Notes under the pieces: generated by a model
Databases searched by the model: none
What the model was told of the DNA's origin: nothing
The model's input: only the letters and a program-made list of their open reading frames with translations
Shown here: piece by piece, positions 10,478 to 22,420 of the stretch
Layout of the letters: the number at the start of each line of letters is the position of its first letter
Numbering within the stretch: position 1 is the stretch's first letter
Translations under genes and position numbers: made by a program
Source of the DNA: Nomia melanderi
Lineage: Eukaryota; Arthropoda; Insecta; Hymenoptera; Halictidae
Direction of reading: 5' to 3'
Assembly (NCBI RefSeq): GCF_051020985.1
Contig: NC_134999.1
Span: forward strand, 30,971,160 to 31,035,159
Length of the DNA: 64,000 nt

Positions 10478-10990
10478 TGATTGCCTAATGGAACTTCAAA
10501 GGGAATTCTGAATTTATTGTGAATATTCATCGTCGATGTGATATACAGGTAATTTCGAATTCGAAATAATTCTCTTTGGTTCGAGTGAATCGAGATGAAT
10601 TCAATACGAAGTTAATAACTAGAACTAATACTAGAACTACTGAGTATTTAATATGATCGATATATAATCCGTACAAAAACTGTGACAATAGATTACAATT
10701 TCTTCAGACATCCATCGTAGAATTCAAACTATTTTTCAAATCCTTTCAAACAGCCGATGCTTTTAAGGTAATCATTGCGAAATAAGTTCCAGTGCTAATA
10801 ACCACACGTTTGTGTCATAAATATTGAATTGAATGGCTTTGGGGTGAAACTTCAAATTGTTGATAGTAGACCTGTAATAATCTGTTTCTCAGAGAGAGAG
10901 AGAGAGAGGTACAGCGTGCAGCAACGTACATCTTACTCCAGGGTTCTTTATCTCGTCTTCTATCGCGACAAAACATCGTTCCGCCATTAA
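10478..10990. other. AT-rich spacer with palindrome and GA repeat
   Basis: It contains a perfect 16-bp palindrome ATTTCGAATTCGAAAT at 10552-10567 and a (GA)9 microsatellite at 10891-10908. No gene is seen. Confidence 0.65.
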
Positions 10991-11480
10991 GCGTAACAGC
11001 TACCTCCGATTCATTAATGAATCTTCGAATCAATCTTTCATTCGGCGCCTGCCGGTGGAGCCGGCAGCGGCCAGCACCTGTCGATCGTCTCCCATCGAGA
11101 TCCTTTTTTCGGTCGATTATTCCGTGGAACGTCGAGAGGAGATCGAGAGCCACTCGAGACGCCGCGATCTCACGGAGGTTTTCGGAGGCGTCACGTACCC
11201 GGGTGGCCCTGCACCGAGAGGGCACGCCGCCGCACCTGCCAGGTCATTAGGGTAGAAACGGCAGGTAGAGATTGACTTGGGACGGACGAGAGGAGACACG
11301 TCGCCGGCGAGCAGTCCGGTCGAAATAAAAATGAGTCGTGAGAGGAAAGTCAATGGACTGATGGAGGGAATTATTTACGTGACCGCATCAATTCGATAAC
11401 AGGGCTCGCCGACGGATCGTTTATTTTGCGAAAAGCTGGGATTTTTTGACCCCTTGCCCTATGACGTCGCGACGGAAATG
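10991..11480. other. GC island
   Basis: CpG-rich. Open frames on both strands overlap (10815-11225 minus and 11017-11250 plus) and are not recognised; the minus frame runs through the GA microsatellite as a Ser-Leu repeat, which argues against coding. Confidence 0.5.
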
Positions 11481-12000
11481 TACGATTGAATTTGATAAAT
11501 CTGAATTTACTTTTGTTGAATATTCATTGTTATCAATGGTTAAGCTTTGATGCAAACGTAGATATAGAAGTTTTTCGATGAAGTATCTTTATCAAGCACA
11601 GTTGTAAAAGAAACAAGGTAAAGGATTAATGGGAGATGTAAGAAGGAGTTTTGAACTGTATAGAAAATTGACGAGGTTGCAATTGTCAATCTGCATTTGT
11701 ATAAAATTGCGACTTTTCTTGTTTTCGAGAACCGATTAATGAGCTCGAGTTGATAAACGATCAAATGGAAGGGAATGTCTAATAAAGGTAGTACAAGTTT
11801 TTTGGAACATACCATATGAAATACTAAATGATTTAAAATAATAAATATATGTCAACTTTCGCGTTACCATTGAATTTCGAAGCTGCAATAACGCACTGAT
11901 ATTCCCACTTCAATTACTATCAACTTCCTTTCTATCGCTTCATCGATATTTCAATTTCCACTCCTTTTCCACCGATGCATCCATATTCAATTTCTTTCCC
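11481..12000. other. AT-rich spacer
   Basis: A 91-codon minus frame in AT-rich DNA (11540-11815) has no recognisable features. Nothing else is seen. Confidence 0.55.
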
Positions 12001-12780
12001 CCCGTTCCCTCGCATTTTTTCGGAGACTCAATCCGAAGGAAAGGGTTCCCAAGCGGAGCAACGTGAAACGCGGTGAACGACGACAAAACGCGAAGGTACG
12101 ACACAAAGGGGAACCGAACAAGACGAAGAAGGGACCAGGATGCACAGTTGGTAGCCCGTGCAAGAAAGAAATAACGCGTTGTAAGGGAATTGCGGTTATC
12201 TAGAAGAGGCCGGGTATGCAGGGAGGAAGAGGAAGAGAGGAAGAAGAGGAGGAAGAAAGAGAAAGCGGCATCGGTAGAGGACCAAGGAGGAGGTACCCGT
12301 CACGAACTGCGGGCTAATTGTCCGGGAGATTGCTCCTGCAGCCTGCTGTGCGCTGCTGTTGCAGCTGATGCTGCTGTCTGTCCTGCACGTTGTTTCCTCG
12401 ACCTCGAGGCAACCTCCGGGCGTCCTTAAGATCTTGATCCGCTCCGGAGATCGAATGGATCCTCAGCCCGCGACGTGAATTATTGTTTTGTCGCGGGGAA
12501 CCTGTGTTATTCCACGGAAATTTCTGTCGAGCCACGTACGCGTTCGGGCGAATGACGAAAATTAGACAGAGCACGGTAATTAATATACGATTATCGTAAA
12601 AGGAATGAAAGAAAGAAGAAAAGGCGGACAGTTTTGACGGTCTTGCGAAAAATAAAAGTTTCGAAGATGGGATGCAATTTAAATTGGATTTCCAGTTTCC
12701 GAAGTTTCTTTTTGCCGTAACTTGCGAACGTTTGACGTGCTCCAAAGAGAGTATTATTTAGGTGTAGTCGTTCATTGCAA
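12001..12780. other. GC-rich block with purine tract and CTG-rich patch
   Basis: A GGA/GAA purine tract at about 12220-12268 is followed by a CTG-rich patch at 12329-12386, which read on the minus strand gives a Gln-rich string. A 143-codon minus frame (12314-12745) spans this. It contains a hydrophobic run ILITVLCLIFVI followed by a polar tail, resembling a signal peptide plus secreted segment, but it has no ATG and no convincing splice sites, so I do not call a gene. Confidence 0.45.
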
Positions 12781-13802
12781 ATTTGAAAGAATTGTTAAGT
12801 GATTGATTTCTCTTTTGAATTTTTCTTTGAACCTGATTATGCTCAGTGGAAACTCACTGTATAAACAAAGATTTATGAATTACATTCAACAAATAGTGCA
12901 AGAAGCTGATATCAATAAAAAGTCGGTTTATAAATTAAATTTAACAAGTATCGCAAGAAACTGATATCAATATTCATGAAACGGCGACGTTAAATTAATT
13001 TATATTTCTGAAAGAACGGTAATAATGATAATAGAAACTTTACACTTCACTGGCATTTAACTGGATGATTACGCAATGATTAAACGTGACGCTGTTGTTC
13101 GTAATTCAACGGGACTATTATTATAATTCTGGAGTACGTAGTTTGTTACTTGATACGCAAGGAACAAATGACTAAATATTAGAATATTGAAAAAATAATG
13201 AAGCCGGAAAGCATGTAGACAGCCGAAACCGTACGAAGCAATTTTTCACGTTCACCGACGTGGCCGAGCTAAAAAAAACTATAATTTGCCGAGGTGAAGA
13301 AACCTATCAATAATGGAGATTACACGAACGGAACGGCGAAGTAGTATAAACAAGTTCAAACGCCGGCTATATTTTTTCGAGGCTCCGTAGAGATGCCCGG
13401 AAGGCAGCAGCCGAATTGAAGACCATTAATAATGGCCACGGAGCAGTGTGTTTAATTCCGGGCGGTGGTCCGCCATCTGTTACGTGATCACGTGCTCAGA
13501 AAGACCGCGCGCAATTGTGTGGCTCGGAATAACAGTCTGACTTCCATTTCAGAGTTCGCGAAAAGAAAGCTATCGTGAAAAATTCTTGAATGAATTCGAT
13601 ATTACTGGAACAATATTGTAATTATTAACGTCAGTAATTAATGGCGAGTAATAGTATTAATAACATTAAACATTAGCATTCAATTAAAAAAGAATATTTC
13701 ATTAAAGCTTCCTCGAGAACTTGGGAATTAGAAATCTAAAAGGAAGAAAAGCTTCTATGAAATATTTTAATATTAATTGAGTACTAATATTACGTACTAT
13801 GT
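12781..13802. other. AT-rich stretch with a modest GC patch
   Basis: A GC-richer patch lies at about 13200-13560. No gene, RNA or strong repeat is seen. Confidence 0.6.
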
Positions 13803-13895
13803 TGTTAATAGTATTAATTACTTTTAATTACTAATATCTCTAACTATATTATTAATAGTATTAATTTCTTTTAATTACTAATATTAATAATTATA
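13803..13895 (+). repeat. Two-copy AT-rich tandem repeat, 47-bp unit
   Basis: The unit TTAATAGTATTAATT followed by CTTTTAATTACTAATAT occurs at 13805 and 13852 with one or two differences. It is a simple local duplication in AT-rich DNA. Confidence 0.7.
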
Positions 13896-15290
13896 ATATC
13901 AATACTTAATTAATTATAAATCGTTTCGCAGAAGCTTTATTCGAGAACTTAGAAATAGTAATTAAACCAGTATTGTTGCAATCACTCATTTATTGTGTTT
14001 TAACTTTTTACATTCTTCCAAAGCACAAAATGAAAATTCATACTCGTATAATCGGAGCAATGAAAATGGACGTAAACTTTTGTTAAAGAATGTTTATAAA
14101 ATTAAAGTCTGTAAAGCTAATGCGAAAAGCAGTGAAGCTCGATAACGACAGCCATGATAAAACTGCGCGATGATCCAAGGAAGCGGGATTATTGGAAGAC
14201 ACAAGACAATAATCGGTTATTACGAGGCACCGCGAGGAACGATTAACGTAGAACAGGCAATATTCCACGGAAAGATTTATGCGGTTTCAATTGGCTGCAA
14301 TTTTATAACGCGTTATGCAACGCGACCGCACAATGCCCAGCGCGCGGACACTACAAATCCGCGACAAAAGTCAGGAGAACATAAACGACGACGTAGTCAA
14401 TTCACAGCGAAATAATACACGCGGCGAATTTATTCGCTTCCATTGAATGAAATCAAAAGTATCATATCCTGCGACAATAATTTAAATTGTTTCTATTCAC
14501 ATTTTCTATAAAAATGAATCAAAGTTTGTCTTCCTTGAAAGGTTAAATTAAAATGTACAAATCGATGCAGCGAATGATCTGTAATGCCTGTAGATAGGTA
14601 TTTCTTATCTTAACAATGAATAGTAAATAGTTGTCGAACAGTTTGGCTGATTTTGTAATACTCTGTGTGTACTAATGATGCAGGTGATCCGGATGTTTTT
14701 GTTCTGTGTCCGAAGATCATTTGGTCGATTCGAAAATTTGTACACCGTAACTACAAGGTTGTGTGGTACACATTACTGAAAAGAACTTAAGCAGAATGCA
14801 ATCATACTTAACGTCAACTAGGATTACGTAATACAACACGTAATTACGCTGGTTTTTGTCTTGCTGTTTCTTGTGCGTACCCAAGTCGCTGAACACAAAA
14901 ACTCTCGAAACCTCTGTGGAGTTTCTGTAGTTGATCTCAAAAGGACTTCACTCGAGATTCAGAAGAAAAATTGGTGAATTATTCATGTTTAATTGTTAGA
15001 CTGATATTAAATACTAAATGTTACTATGAGATAAACGTTTCCTCGGGTAATGTTTCCGATAAAACACAGAAACTCTAAGTAGATCCCATTCATAACTGCT
15101 CGTTAAAACAACAAAAAGTGCACCAAGTTAAACAAAAAATCTACAAATTGACTAATCTCCAAAATCACCCTTAACGAGAGAATCTCATCCAAATGAATAA
15201 ACTAAACAACACAAAGGTGCGAGAGAAAAATAATCAAACCTCCGTTCCCATTTAGAAACACCACGATACAATACACAAGACCCACCACAT
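13896..15290. other. AT-rich stretch
   Basis: Short open frames near 14083-14415 on both strands are not recognised. Nothing else is seen. Confidence 0.6.
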
Positions 15291-16119
15291 CCACTAAAAC
15301 ATCACCAAAACCCGGCGCTCATAAATCCCATTAAAACAGATCGAAACCCGGCGACAAGGAAAAAGGCAGCGTTACGCTTCAAGCTAATTATTCCGCGGCG
15401 TATCCCCGGGCCCGCGTAAGCCAGACAGAAGCGAGCAAATCTTTAAAGGCTCGGTTAATATTCTCGTTGAAATTTATGCGGGCCCGGGCCCTCGCTCCGC
15501 CGTGAGTTACGTAACCGCCGCGGATGGTAGCGCACGAGTAGAGGGTACCCTATCCGAAGTAGCGGCAGGCCGATAAATCTTCGAAACGCGGCGACTCACG
15601 ATGTTTCTCGCCTCAACGGGCCGAGACACGGGCGCGGAGGCATCGCTATCCGCCTGGTAGAGAAATGGGGAAAGGTGGCGAACGGGGAGGGGCGATCGGA
15701 GAAAAAGAAGCCCGGCGGACAGGGGAAAAAAGGAAGCGGGATGGTGTCGTGCGCCAGGAAACTGTCGGAATCCGCGAGCGGGGGCAGGATCGGGGGACGT
15801 CGATCGATTGCACGACACTGCACGGGATATAGAGAAATTTCTTGCCGCGGCACGTTTCTCCTTGTTTTACAGAATGACACGACGCCGTTTGCCGGGCCCG
15901 TGTACCCGACGGAGCGGCTACAACGCCGGTATTAGTTGCGCCGGGATCGTTCTTTACCCGGAAATATCGGGTATAGTATTCTTTGGCAGCGAGGCATCGG
16001 TGATTTATTAACCGCTGCCCCGCCGCCGCCGGGTTTCTTGCGATTTTGTAACCGAACCCAGCCGGCCGAGCCTTGTTCCGCGATCTCGCCGGATTGGGCA
16101 AAGGAAACTGGAGTGCCAG
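15291..16119. other. GC-rich block
   Basis: Strongly CpG-rich, with open frames in nearly every frame (up to 203 codons on the minus strand at 15646-16257, Pro/Arg/Ser-rich). Their overlap and low-complexity composition argue for non-coding sequence with few stops. Confidence 0.5.
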
Positions 16120-16486
16120 ATGATGAATTAGGTTTGCTCGGTTGATGTTTCGGGTTGGGTGAAGGATCGAGGCGGTGAGGATAAGTTGAGTTGCTGGGAC
16201 GTGTCTTGGTTGATGGGATCTGGGAATGTTGTAGCTTGGTTTTAGGGGTGGTTTCATGAAATTAATGGAATTAGAGAATAGTATGGGGATGTAGGGGAAA
16301 ATGATGTAGGCATGCTCGGTGATATTTTCGGTTGGGTGAAGGATTGAGGCGATGATGATGAGTTGATGGGGTTTGGGAATGTTGCGTTTTTTGGGACTTG
16401 GATATGTTGACGCTTGGGTAGTTGGTTTTTGGGGTGACTTTTTGAGATTGATGGAATTAGAGGATAGCGTAGAGACGTAGAGGAAG
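16120..16486 (+). repeat. Diverged tandem duplication, unit about 181 bp
   Basis: Unit 1 (16120-16300) and unit 2 (16301-16486) share GGTTGGGTGAAGGAT, TTTGGGAATGTTG-like and GATGGAATTAGAG-like blocks in order. A third unit start (ATGATGTAAGTTTA) follows at 16487 and then stops. Purine/G-rich on the plus strand. Confidence 0.7.
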
Positions 16487-16990
16487 ATGATGTAAGTTTA
16501 TTGTGACCGGGAGTTCGTAATGTGAAAAGTTAACGTGTTGAATGTTTATTGAGAAATATGCAAAGATGTATGATGCTAATGTTATTTCCACAAGGTGAGT
16601 CAACTAGCTTTATCACCGCAAGTTAGCTGGAAATAGTGTTTTTCCGAATAAAAAAGGTCAGGTGTGACAAGTGTGTATTTCACTGCAACATTGGATTCTC
16701 AATCTTTAATATTGATGACCGTAGACTTTGTACGTCTACGTATATAAAATCTGAATAGATCCGAACACCAGATAATAAAATCATAGTAAACATCGGCGGT
16801 ATTCAAATATCAAATGTCTCTAATTCAACGATACTCTCCAAACAGTAAAAAGAGCGCACCGTATAAAAACAAATCTTCAACGACCAACTCCCACCACAAA
16901 GTAGAAGATATTTATCTAATCGAACCTCTCCCGATAAAAACACAGATTACCATAAACGCGATCAGCTCGACGATTCTCGTTAAAGCGACT
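16487..16990. other. AT-rich spacer
   Basis: No feature is seen apart from a 61-codon open frame without recognisable content. Confidence 0.6.
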
Positions 16991-17640
16991 GTGGAATGAA
17001 GGAAAAAAGAAACCATTGACCAAGTTCCGGCATGGCAATTAAAAAGCACGCCACGCGTTTCGTATTCGAACGATCTCTATCTAGGCGGTAAGCGAGCAAT
17101 AAATGTAGAATATTAAAGACGCAGCCAGTCATCGGTTCATCGGCGGAGGGAGCCGCTGCGTCAGATGGACGTCGAATAGTCGCGTGCAAGAAAACGTCTC
17201 GCACGAAAGTAGCGCGTGCACAAGTATTATACGAGCGGGTGTGCAGGTACAACACAGTGGCCGGAGCCGGTGAACCCGCCTCGGGAACGGAGCCTCGAGG
17301 TTGAGCCAAGGTGGTGGCCCCAGGGCGTCGGGTCACCCAGATTTCAATCTAGATACAGCATTCCACGGTTAATTAGTACTGGCTGACTGGCCGTGAGCTC
17401 CATCATTGGCCCGAACTCCTGCTACGCGTCTGCTACTCCGCGCCCATCCCGTAACCCGCCGCCCGTCTGTCCGACCATCGTCGTTGACGTGTACCTTTCC
17501 CCCCGTGGATCCGTGTCTACGTGTTCCTCTAGATCCCTTTGTATCTTTCCGATGACGCTCCGTACGATTCCATGTACACCACTGCGAATATTTATCGTGT
17601 CATTGTTCGGTATCACGTGGGCTGTTCTTTTATGAAGACG
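16991..17640. other. GC island
   Basis: CpG-rich with overlapping unrecognised frames on both strands. No splice-bounded exon is apparent. Confidence 0.5.
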
Positions 17641-18125
17641 TGAATTTTTTTGGAGACGATTAGGGAATGGAGGAAGTAGTTTAGTAGGAAGCTTTTGATA
17701 TGTGATACCGGGAATATTTGTTTTGTACAATGTTGGGTGGTAGATTGGAATTGAAGAGTTTGTGAATTAGAAAGTTCGAGGGTTTGAATGTTTGAAGGTT
17801 TAGAAGTTTAACAGTTTGTAAGTTAGTGTGGTAAATTTTTATGATTTATATTTGAAAACGCTTGTTTTCTTTCGTCGGTCGAAAATCTATTGTTAAATGG
17901 TATCACATACCTATTTATTGCGAAAACAGTGTAGATTCATTAGTGATCAAAAAAAATAAAACGCATTGATGTAATTACTTCTCGTTACATAGCTCAAATG
18001 CCTCGGTACAAGAAAAAATAGAGTTACACCGCTTTCGTAGTAAACGGTCCATATAATACGAGGTATGCTCTCAGTAATACCGTTGTTAAAAAGTAATTAA
18101 TGTGAGTTCCTAACGTTACCACGTA
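17641..18125. other. AT-rich stretch with imperfect GTTTGAA repeats
   Basis: Between about 17745 and 17825 short GTTTGAA/GTTTGTA words recur irregularly. No gene is seen. Confidence 0.55.
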
Positions 18126-18127
18126 AT

Positions 18128-18150
18128 TAACCCGTTGCACTTCGGGTATT
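18128..18150 (+). mobile_element. Solitary TTAA-element end
   Basis: TTAACCCGTTGCACTTCGGG resembles the terminal repeat of the TTAA elements elsewhere in the window. I could not find a convincing matching right end, so it may be a truncated element or chance. Confidence 0.3.
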
Positions 18151-18253
18151 TTTCTGTTCGCGTTGAAAAGGAGGAATTAGAAAATCATACATTCTAAAAA
18201 TATAGATATTGACACGATAGATTGATTACATTCAGAATTTAATTACATTTAAT

Positions 18254-18318
18254 CGATTGCATCGGTTGCATCATTCCTGATGCAATCACATTTTTTCAAC
18301 GATTCTGTGATGCAATCG
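18254..18318. repeat. Nested GATGCAA inverted repeats
   Basis: An outer pair CGATTGCATC (18254-18263) and GATGCAATCG (18309-18318) encloses an inner perfect hairpin TTGCATCA-TTCC-TGATGCAA (18266-18285). GATGCAA or its complement occurs four times in 65 bp. It could be the core of a small foldback element or a cluster of palindromic binding sites. Confidence 0.6.
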
Positions 18319-20230
18319 CGGTGGTCGCGTTGCACCGTTCAGACATTACCATTGACATCGACTACGGAAAATTAGTCATTCGTATGTGATTAATTCGGAA
18401 CAAGTATAACAGACATATAATTAAATATCAAATAAAACATATCAATGCGCTTTGAAAATAACCGGAGAAACGATCAACAACGCGAGAAGCAGAAAGAGCA
18501 AAAGCGTGTTCAAAGTCCTCGAAGGATTCTTCGAATTCCCAACGCGATGATCTAATCGCAGACAAGCCGGAGTCCCACTTTTTATCGAAAGGATCGTCGT
18601 AACATTTAACCTACGACATGATCCTTCGGAGGCGAAAGGTTAATCGCATAGCACTGATCGATTCCAAGAACGATCGTAAAACGAAGACGAAATTTACATC
18701 GTTCTCGTGCAACCTGCGTGTTTTCGTGATGATACATTGTTGGCTATGCCGACCCTATGGTACTCCTGAGTCCCTAACTAACGAAACACGAAGCAAACCT
18801 TCACCCGCAAATATATTAATCTTCGATTTCTTTACTTTTTGCTTCACATTTTTTATTTCTTTGCAATATCCGTGACCATGATACAACAGTGAATGATCGA
18901 CGTTGTTTTTACTTCAAATAACGCAATATAAACGTACAAAGTGTTAATGATTATAAAACATCAGAAAAAATTAATGAATATTTGTATTAAATGCGGGTTT
19001 TCATATGCTAGAGCAACTTGATAAACATACTATGAGGAAATGTGAACTGCTTTTGAAATAAGAATTTTAATCCTGAACATTTACTAAAACGATCACCATT
19101 AGTTGTCATAAATAATTGAATTTTATTTAATTCTATTAATCTGTCCTTCCTTTCATCTAATTCATAAAGAATCCATATTAAACTTCAGTATCTATGAGAT
19201 TCATTTCTATTCCACAATTATCTGTTATAATTCATAGAATACTTTCTTGTTCGTTCGTCTCAATTAATATATATTTCAAAAGCGAATTTCATCGACCGCC
19301 ACGAATTTCTGAAAAACAGGGAAACCGTCAATGCTCAAGCGATCAGTTTCGTATAAATTCAGCAATGACGGCCGATAGGTCGCGGCAGTGCGACATTTTA
19401 TTGTTAACGTCTAATGAGATCACTGATACCGATCGTAAAGGTCGATCAGCAGATAGCAAAGGGTAAAATAGCGTAGCGACCTTTTACGATCGACCGTGCG
19501 ATACCGATATTAACCGGCGTGGGGTGCAGTTCCCTTGATTACGAGACTTTTTGCGATCGCTTACGTGCAAACCGAATTATCTGTCCGCGTCGATCGTACT
19601 CGCCAGACTCTTATGCAATGATTTCGTTCCGCTGGCTGGAATTCATTGTTTTCCGTGTGCTCGCCGAGTCGAAAAAAAAGGAGACCGTTTCCATTCTACG
19701 TGACTTTTCGCAGTCGTCGCGCTTGCGACCATAAACGTATCAACGTCGCGCTCTAGATTTCCTCGAAACCTTTACTCCCGGATGAGAAACGCTCCTCATG
19801 CATCGCTTGGGCGTTATTGTTAAACCTTTGTGAGAATATTTAACTCTCCTTCAGTGAGTATTGTCATGATTGAACCTGAATTTTGGCAAAATTTGACGAG
19901 AAGGACGTATTTCTCTTCGTTCCTAGCATCATTATTTATAAAGTCAATAGTGATATAATATCTATAAAATTTGTAGTTACATGTCCACAGCAGGAGTAAT
20001 TTCATATTCAACATCTTAACAATAAAGACGTATAAATGAAAATAAACAACAGAACCATATTATAATAATTTATAGCTTCTTAAACTCCTCCAAATATAAG
20101 TCAAACTTTAGTTTTATCTTCATATCAATATATACTTAACACAAATACTATTCCACGTATTACAGTATTAAGTCATCCACAGTTAAAGAATTAACTCACT
20201 GATAATCCGCCGATCTAACTGAACAGTATA
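18319..20230. other. Mixed stretch with a GC island at about 19270-19800
   Basis: An imperfect inverted repeat at 19430-19495 is annotated separately. Short frames on the plus strand (18618-18875, 19194-19466, 19519-19734) are not recognised. Nothing else is seen. Confidence 0.55.
19430..19495. repeat. Inverted repeat around CGATCGTAAAGGTCG
   Basis: The left arm CGATCGTAAAGGTCG (19430-19444) pairs with CGACCTTTTACGATCG (from 19478) with one bulged base, across a loop of about 33 nt. GATACCGAT occurs in direct orientation just outside both arms (19425 and 19499), like a short flanking duplication. Confidence 0.55.
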
Positions 20231-20753
20231 ACATTCAACACAAACCAATCGCCCAAGAAACATTAGACAAAAAGTTTCCCAGAGAACTTCCTGTCCGTCG
20301 ATCCGAATGACCCGCTCAAAGCAACCGCAAATGAAGGGAGAAAGGGAGAAATCCGCTCGAAAGAAACTCGGGGCAACATTTTCTCTCAATTTTCTCGACT
20401 TCCCGTCCCCAGGCCTGTCCAAAGAAAACTCCGACGCCGAACGGGAAACCGAAACGAGAACCGGCGTTGATCTAGGGTAAATCATCGACGTCCCGGTAAT
20501 GGATTTCCGGCTGGCTGGCAGCCGATTATTACCGATCAGATTGATGCGCCGCCTCGGCATGGTATCGTTATCGCGGTGCATCGGCGCACGCGATTGCCGG
20601 TCTCTGGCTCGGAATCATAATGATGAATTAGATCTCTGCAACGCGGACTAGTCAGCCAGGCCTCATCGGGACATAGGGCTGGCGGCGTCTTAGGGTACTT
20701 TTATCGCGGAACTGCGATAAAAGCGAAGAAGTACATGCTTTTGATTTTGAAAT
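20231..20753. other. GC island with hairpin
   Basis: The minus frame 20183-20581 has an ATG and 132 codons but no recognisable domain and tails into AT-rich DNA. A perfect 10-bp hairpin lies at 20698-20723. Confidence 0.5.
20698..20723. repeat. Perfect hairpin CTTTTATCGC/GCGATAAAAG
   Basis: Two perfect 10-bp arms flank a 6-nt loop GGAACT. GTAC words on either side (20694 and about 20730) extend the symmetry imperfectly. Too short for a microRNA precursor on its own. Confidence 0.7.
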
Positions 20754-21130
20754 GGATCCATATCGGAGGTGAAGCAGGAAGATTTGCGTAGTGATTGTGC
20801 TTCTCTCTCACATTGCCTAAGGGCTTATGCACACGAGCTACACGATTTTGAAAGAAGACGTGAAGTCTCCTTATCCTCTTTTTGCGAGACAGAGGAACTT
20901 TGTATAATATCTAGGATTTTAACGTGGTTCAGGATATTTCTTATAGAAGTGGATCAATATCGGAGGTGAAGCAGGAAGATTCGCGGAGTGATCGTGCTTC
21001 TCCTTTACACTGCCTAAGGGCGTATGCACGCGATTTCGAAAGAACAAAGAGTGTTCTTATCCTCTTTCTGCGAGACAGAAGAACTTTGTGTAGTATGTAG
21101 GATTTTAGCATGGTTTAGAATATTTTTAAG
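20754..21130 (+). repeat. Tandem duplication, unit about 197 bp
   Basis: Unit 1 starts GGATCCATATCGGAGGTG at 20754 and unit 2 GGATCAATATCGGAGGTG at 20951. Blocks such as GTGAAGCAGGAAGATT, CTGCCTAAGGGC and TGCGAGACAGA recur in order. The part GATCGTGCTTCTCC-TTACACTGCCTAAG also resembles 36143-36174 inside another element, so this is probably an amplified piece of a mobile element. Confidence 0.75.
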
Positions 21131-21464
21131 AACTGTGAATGCGAGGATGAGCGTGAGCGAAGAGCAGTAAAAGAAGAAAACCTAACGATCGAAGGAAAGT
21201 AACTTGTACAATGTTCAAAATTGCTAGTTCAGCTTTGAAGGGATGTGTTCGAGAGGTTGCTGGGAGCGGGCGGAATGCTTATGGAGGAGATAATGATTTT
21301 TGAGTGCGTTGGCCTTCGCGGCAATTAGTTGTAGAGTCGTGTACTGACCGTCGGCGCAAAAAGTTGTACGTTATCGTTAGCCGTTACCTATCTCAGTATT
21401 AACAAACATTTATATTCCCTTAGCTTTCTATATTCTTGTGCTATTTCCGGTCCATATACACTAT
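21131..21464. other. Spacer between related repeats
   Basis: Nothing recognisable; mixed composition. Confidence 0.5.
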
Positions 21465-21824
21465 CTTTGTTTCTCTGTTACTCCAAAACGAACCGCAGCA
21501 GGATCGCGTCGCTTATATGCACAAGGTCTAAAGGTGCTAGCCTGTTTGTAGAATTAAATCGAGTTTATCTATTCCTTTCTACTGTTAGCTTAGAAATATA
21601 AAAATGGTTCAATCGTAATTAGAATTTGTTTCGTGACATTGGTAACAAAGGTGAATAGTATTAGAATCAATGATTAATAATCTGCTCCCATAGTCCCTAA
21701 GTTATACTATTATTTACTTATACGACCAAATACTTTCATTCGGCGTCAACTTTTTATCGCGCTCGCTGTCGGGCGATGTGGAAGTTCCGGTGATCGCTGA
21801 CCACCGTGGCAGTCAACGTGTTAA
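21465..21824. mobile_element. Decayed TTAA element related to those at 25642 and 36115
   Basis: The right end GTGGCAGTCAACGTGTTAA (to 21824) closely matches the right end of the inner element at 26033. Inside, 21495-21570 resembles 36143-36215 (CTAAAGGTGCTAGCC, AGAATTAAATCGAGTTTAT). The left end is eroded and its position is approximate. Confidence 0.5.
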
Positions 21825-22420
21825 TGAAAGCGTTTACCTCGGAGCGACGGACAGAGCTACGCTCAGTTGATCGATGAGCGATACAAGTGTTGCGAATCGA
21901 CGCTCTCTCCGATTCCATCGCAGCTCCTCTATAATCGTACCCTTATCCCGGATACCGGCGTCAGCTGGAACCGTTTTCTGTGCGGTTTCCGACGATCGTT
22001 GAATTCCACGATCTGTCCATCGACCTCTGATCCCGTGGCCGGCGACGCATGAACGGGAAAAATGCCGGTACACGGCTTCACCTCGGCCGGCGCAACCTCT
22101 GCACCTTTGCCATCCCGTGTATACCGGTCCCCCGGCCGATAAAAAGGCTTCATTATATCACCGGCCAGATTAATACCCCCCGGCCGCAACATCGACGCGG
22201 TCTGCTAAGCGTCAAAAGGGGAGTGATCGAGCGGTGCGAGATTCAGCGATACACAAACGAGTCACGTTGGATCCCGATTTTTCCGGAGGTTGAGGGAATT
22301 ATTGGTGAACGATTCGAGGAAAGTAAACGTTTTCCTGGCGATCTGAATGTTAGAGCATGGTGATTATAAGGCACGCCTTTCACTTGGTGTCTGGGCGTCT
22401 AGGGTTGCGGCACAGAGGTC
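21825..22420. other. GC island
   Basis: CpG-rich with overlapping frames on both strands, none recognised. A ten-base match to the start of miR-124 at 22367 was rejected. Confidence 0.5.

Noticed and set aside
15646..16257. Minus-strand open frame of 203 codons
   Set aside because: GC-rich, Pro/Arg/Ser-rich, overlapped by open frames in other frames and on the other strand; no domain recognised.
20183..20581. Minus-strand ATG frame of 132 codons
   Set aside because: No domain or signal recognised; lies in a GC island where such lengths arise by chance.
22367..22376. TAAGGCACGC matches the first ten bases of miR-124
   Set aside because: The next bases diverge and no hairpin partner arm is present upstream.
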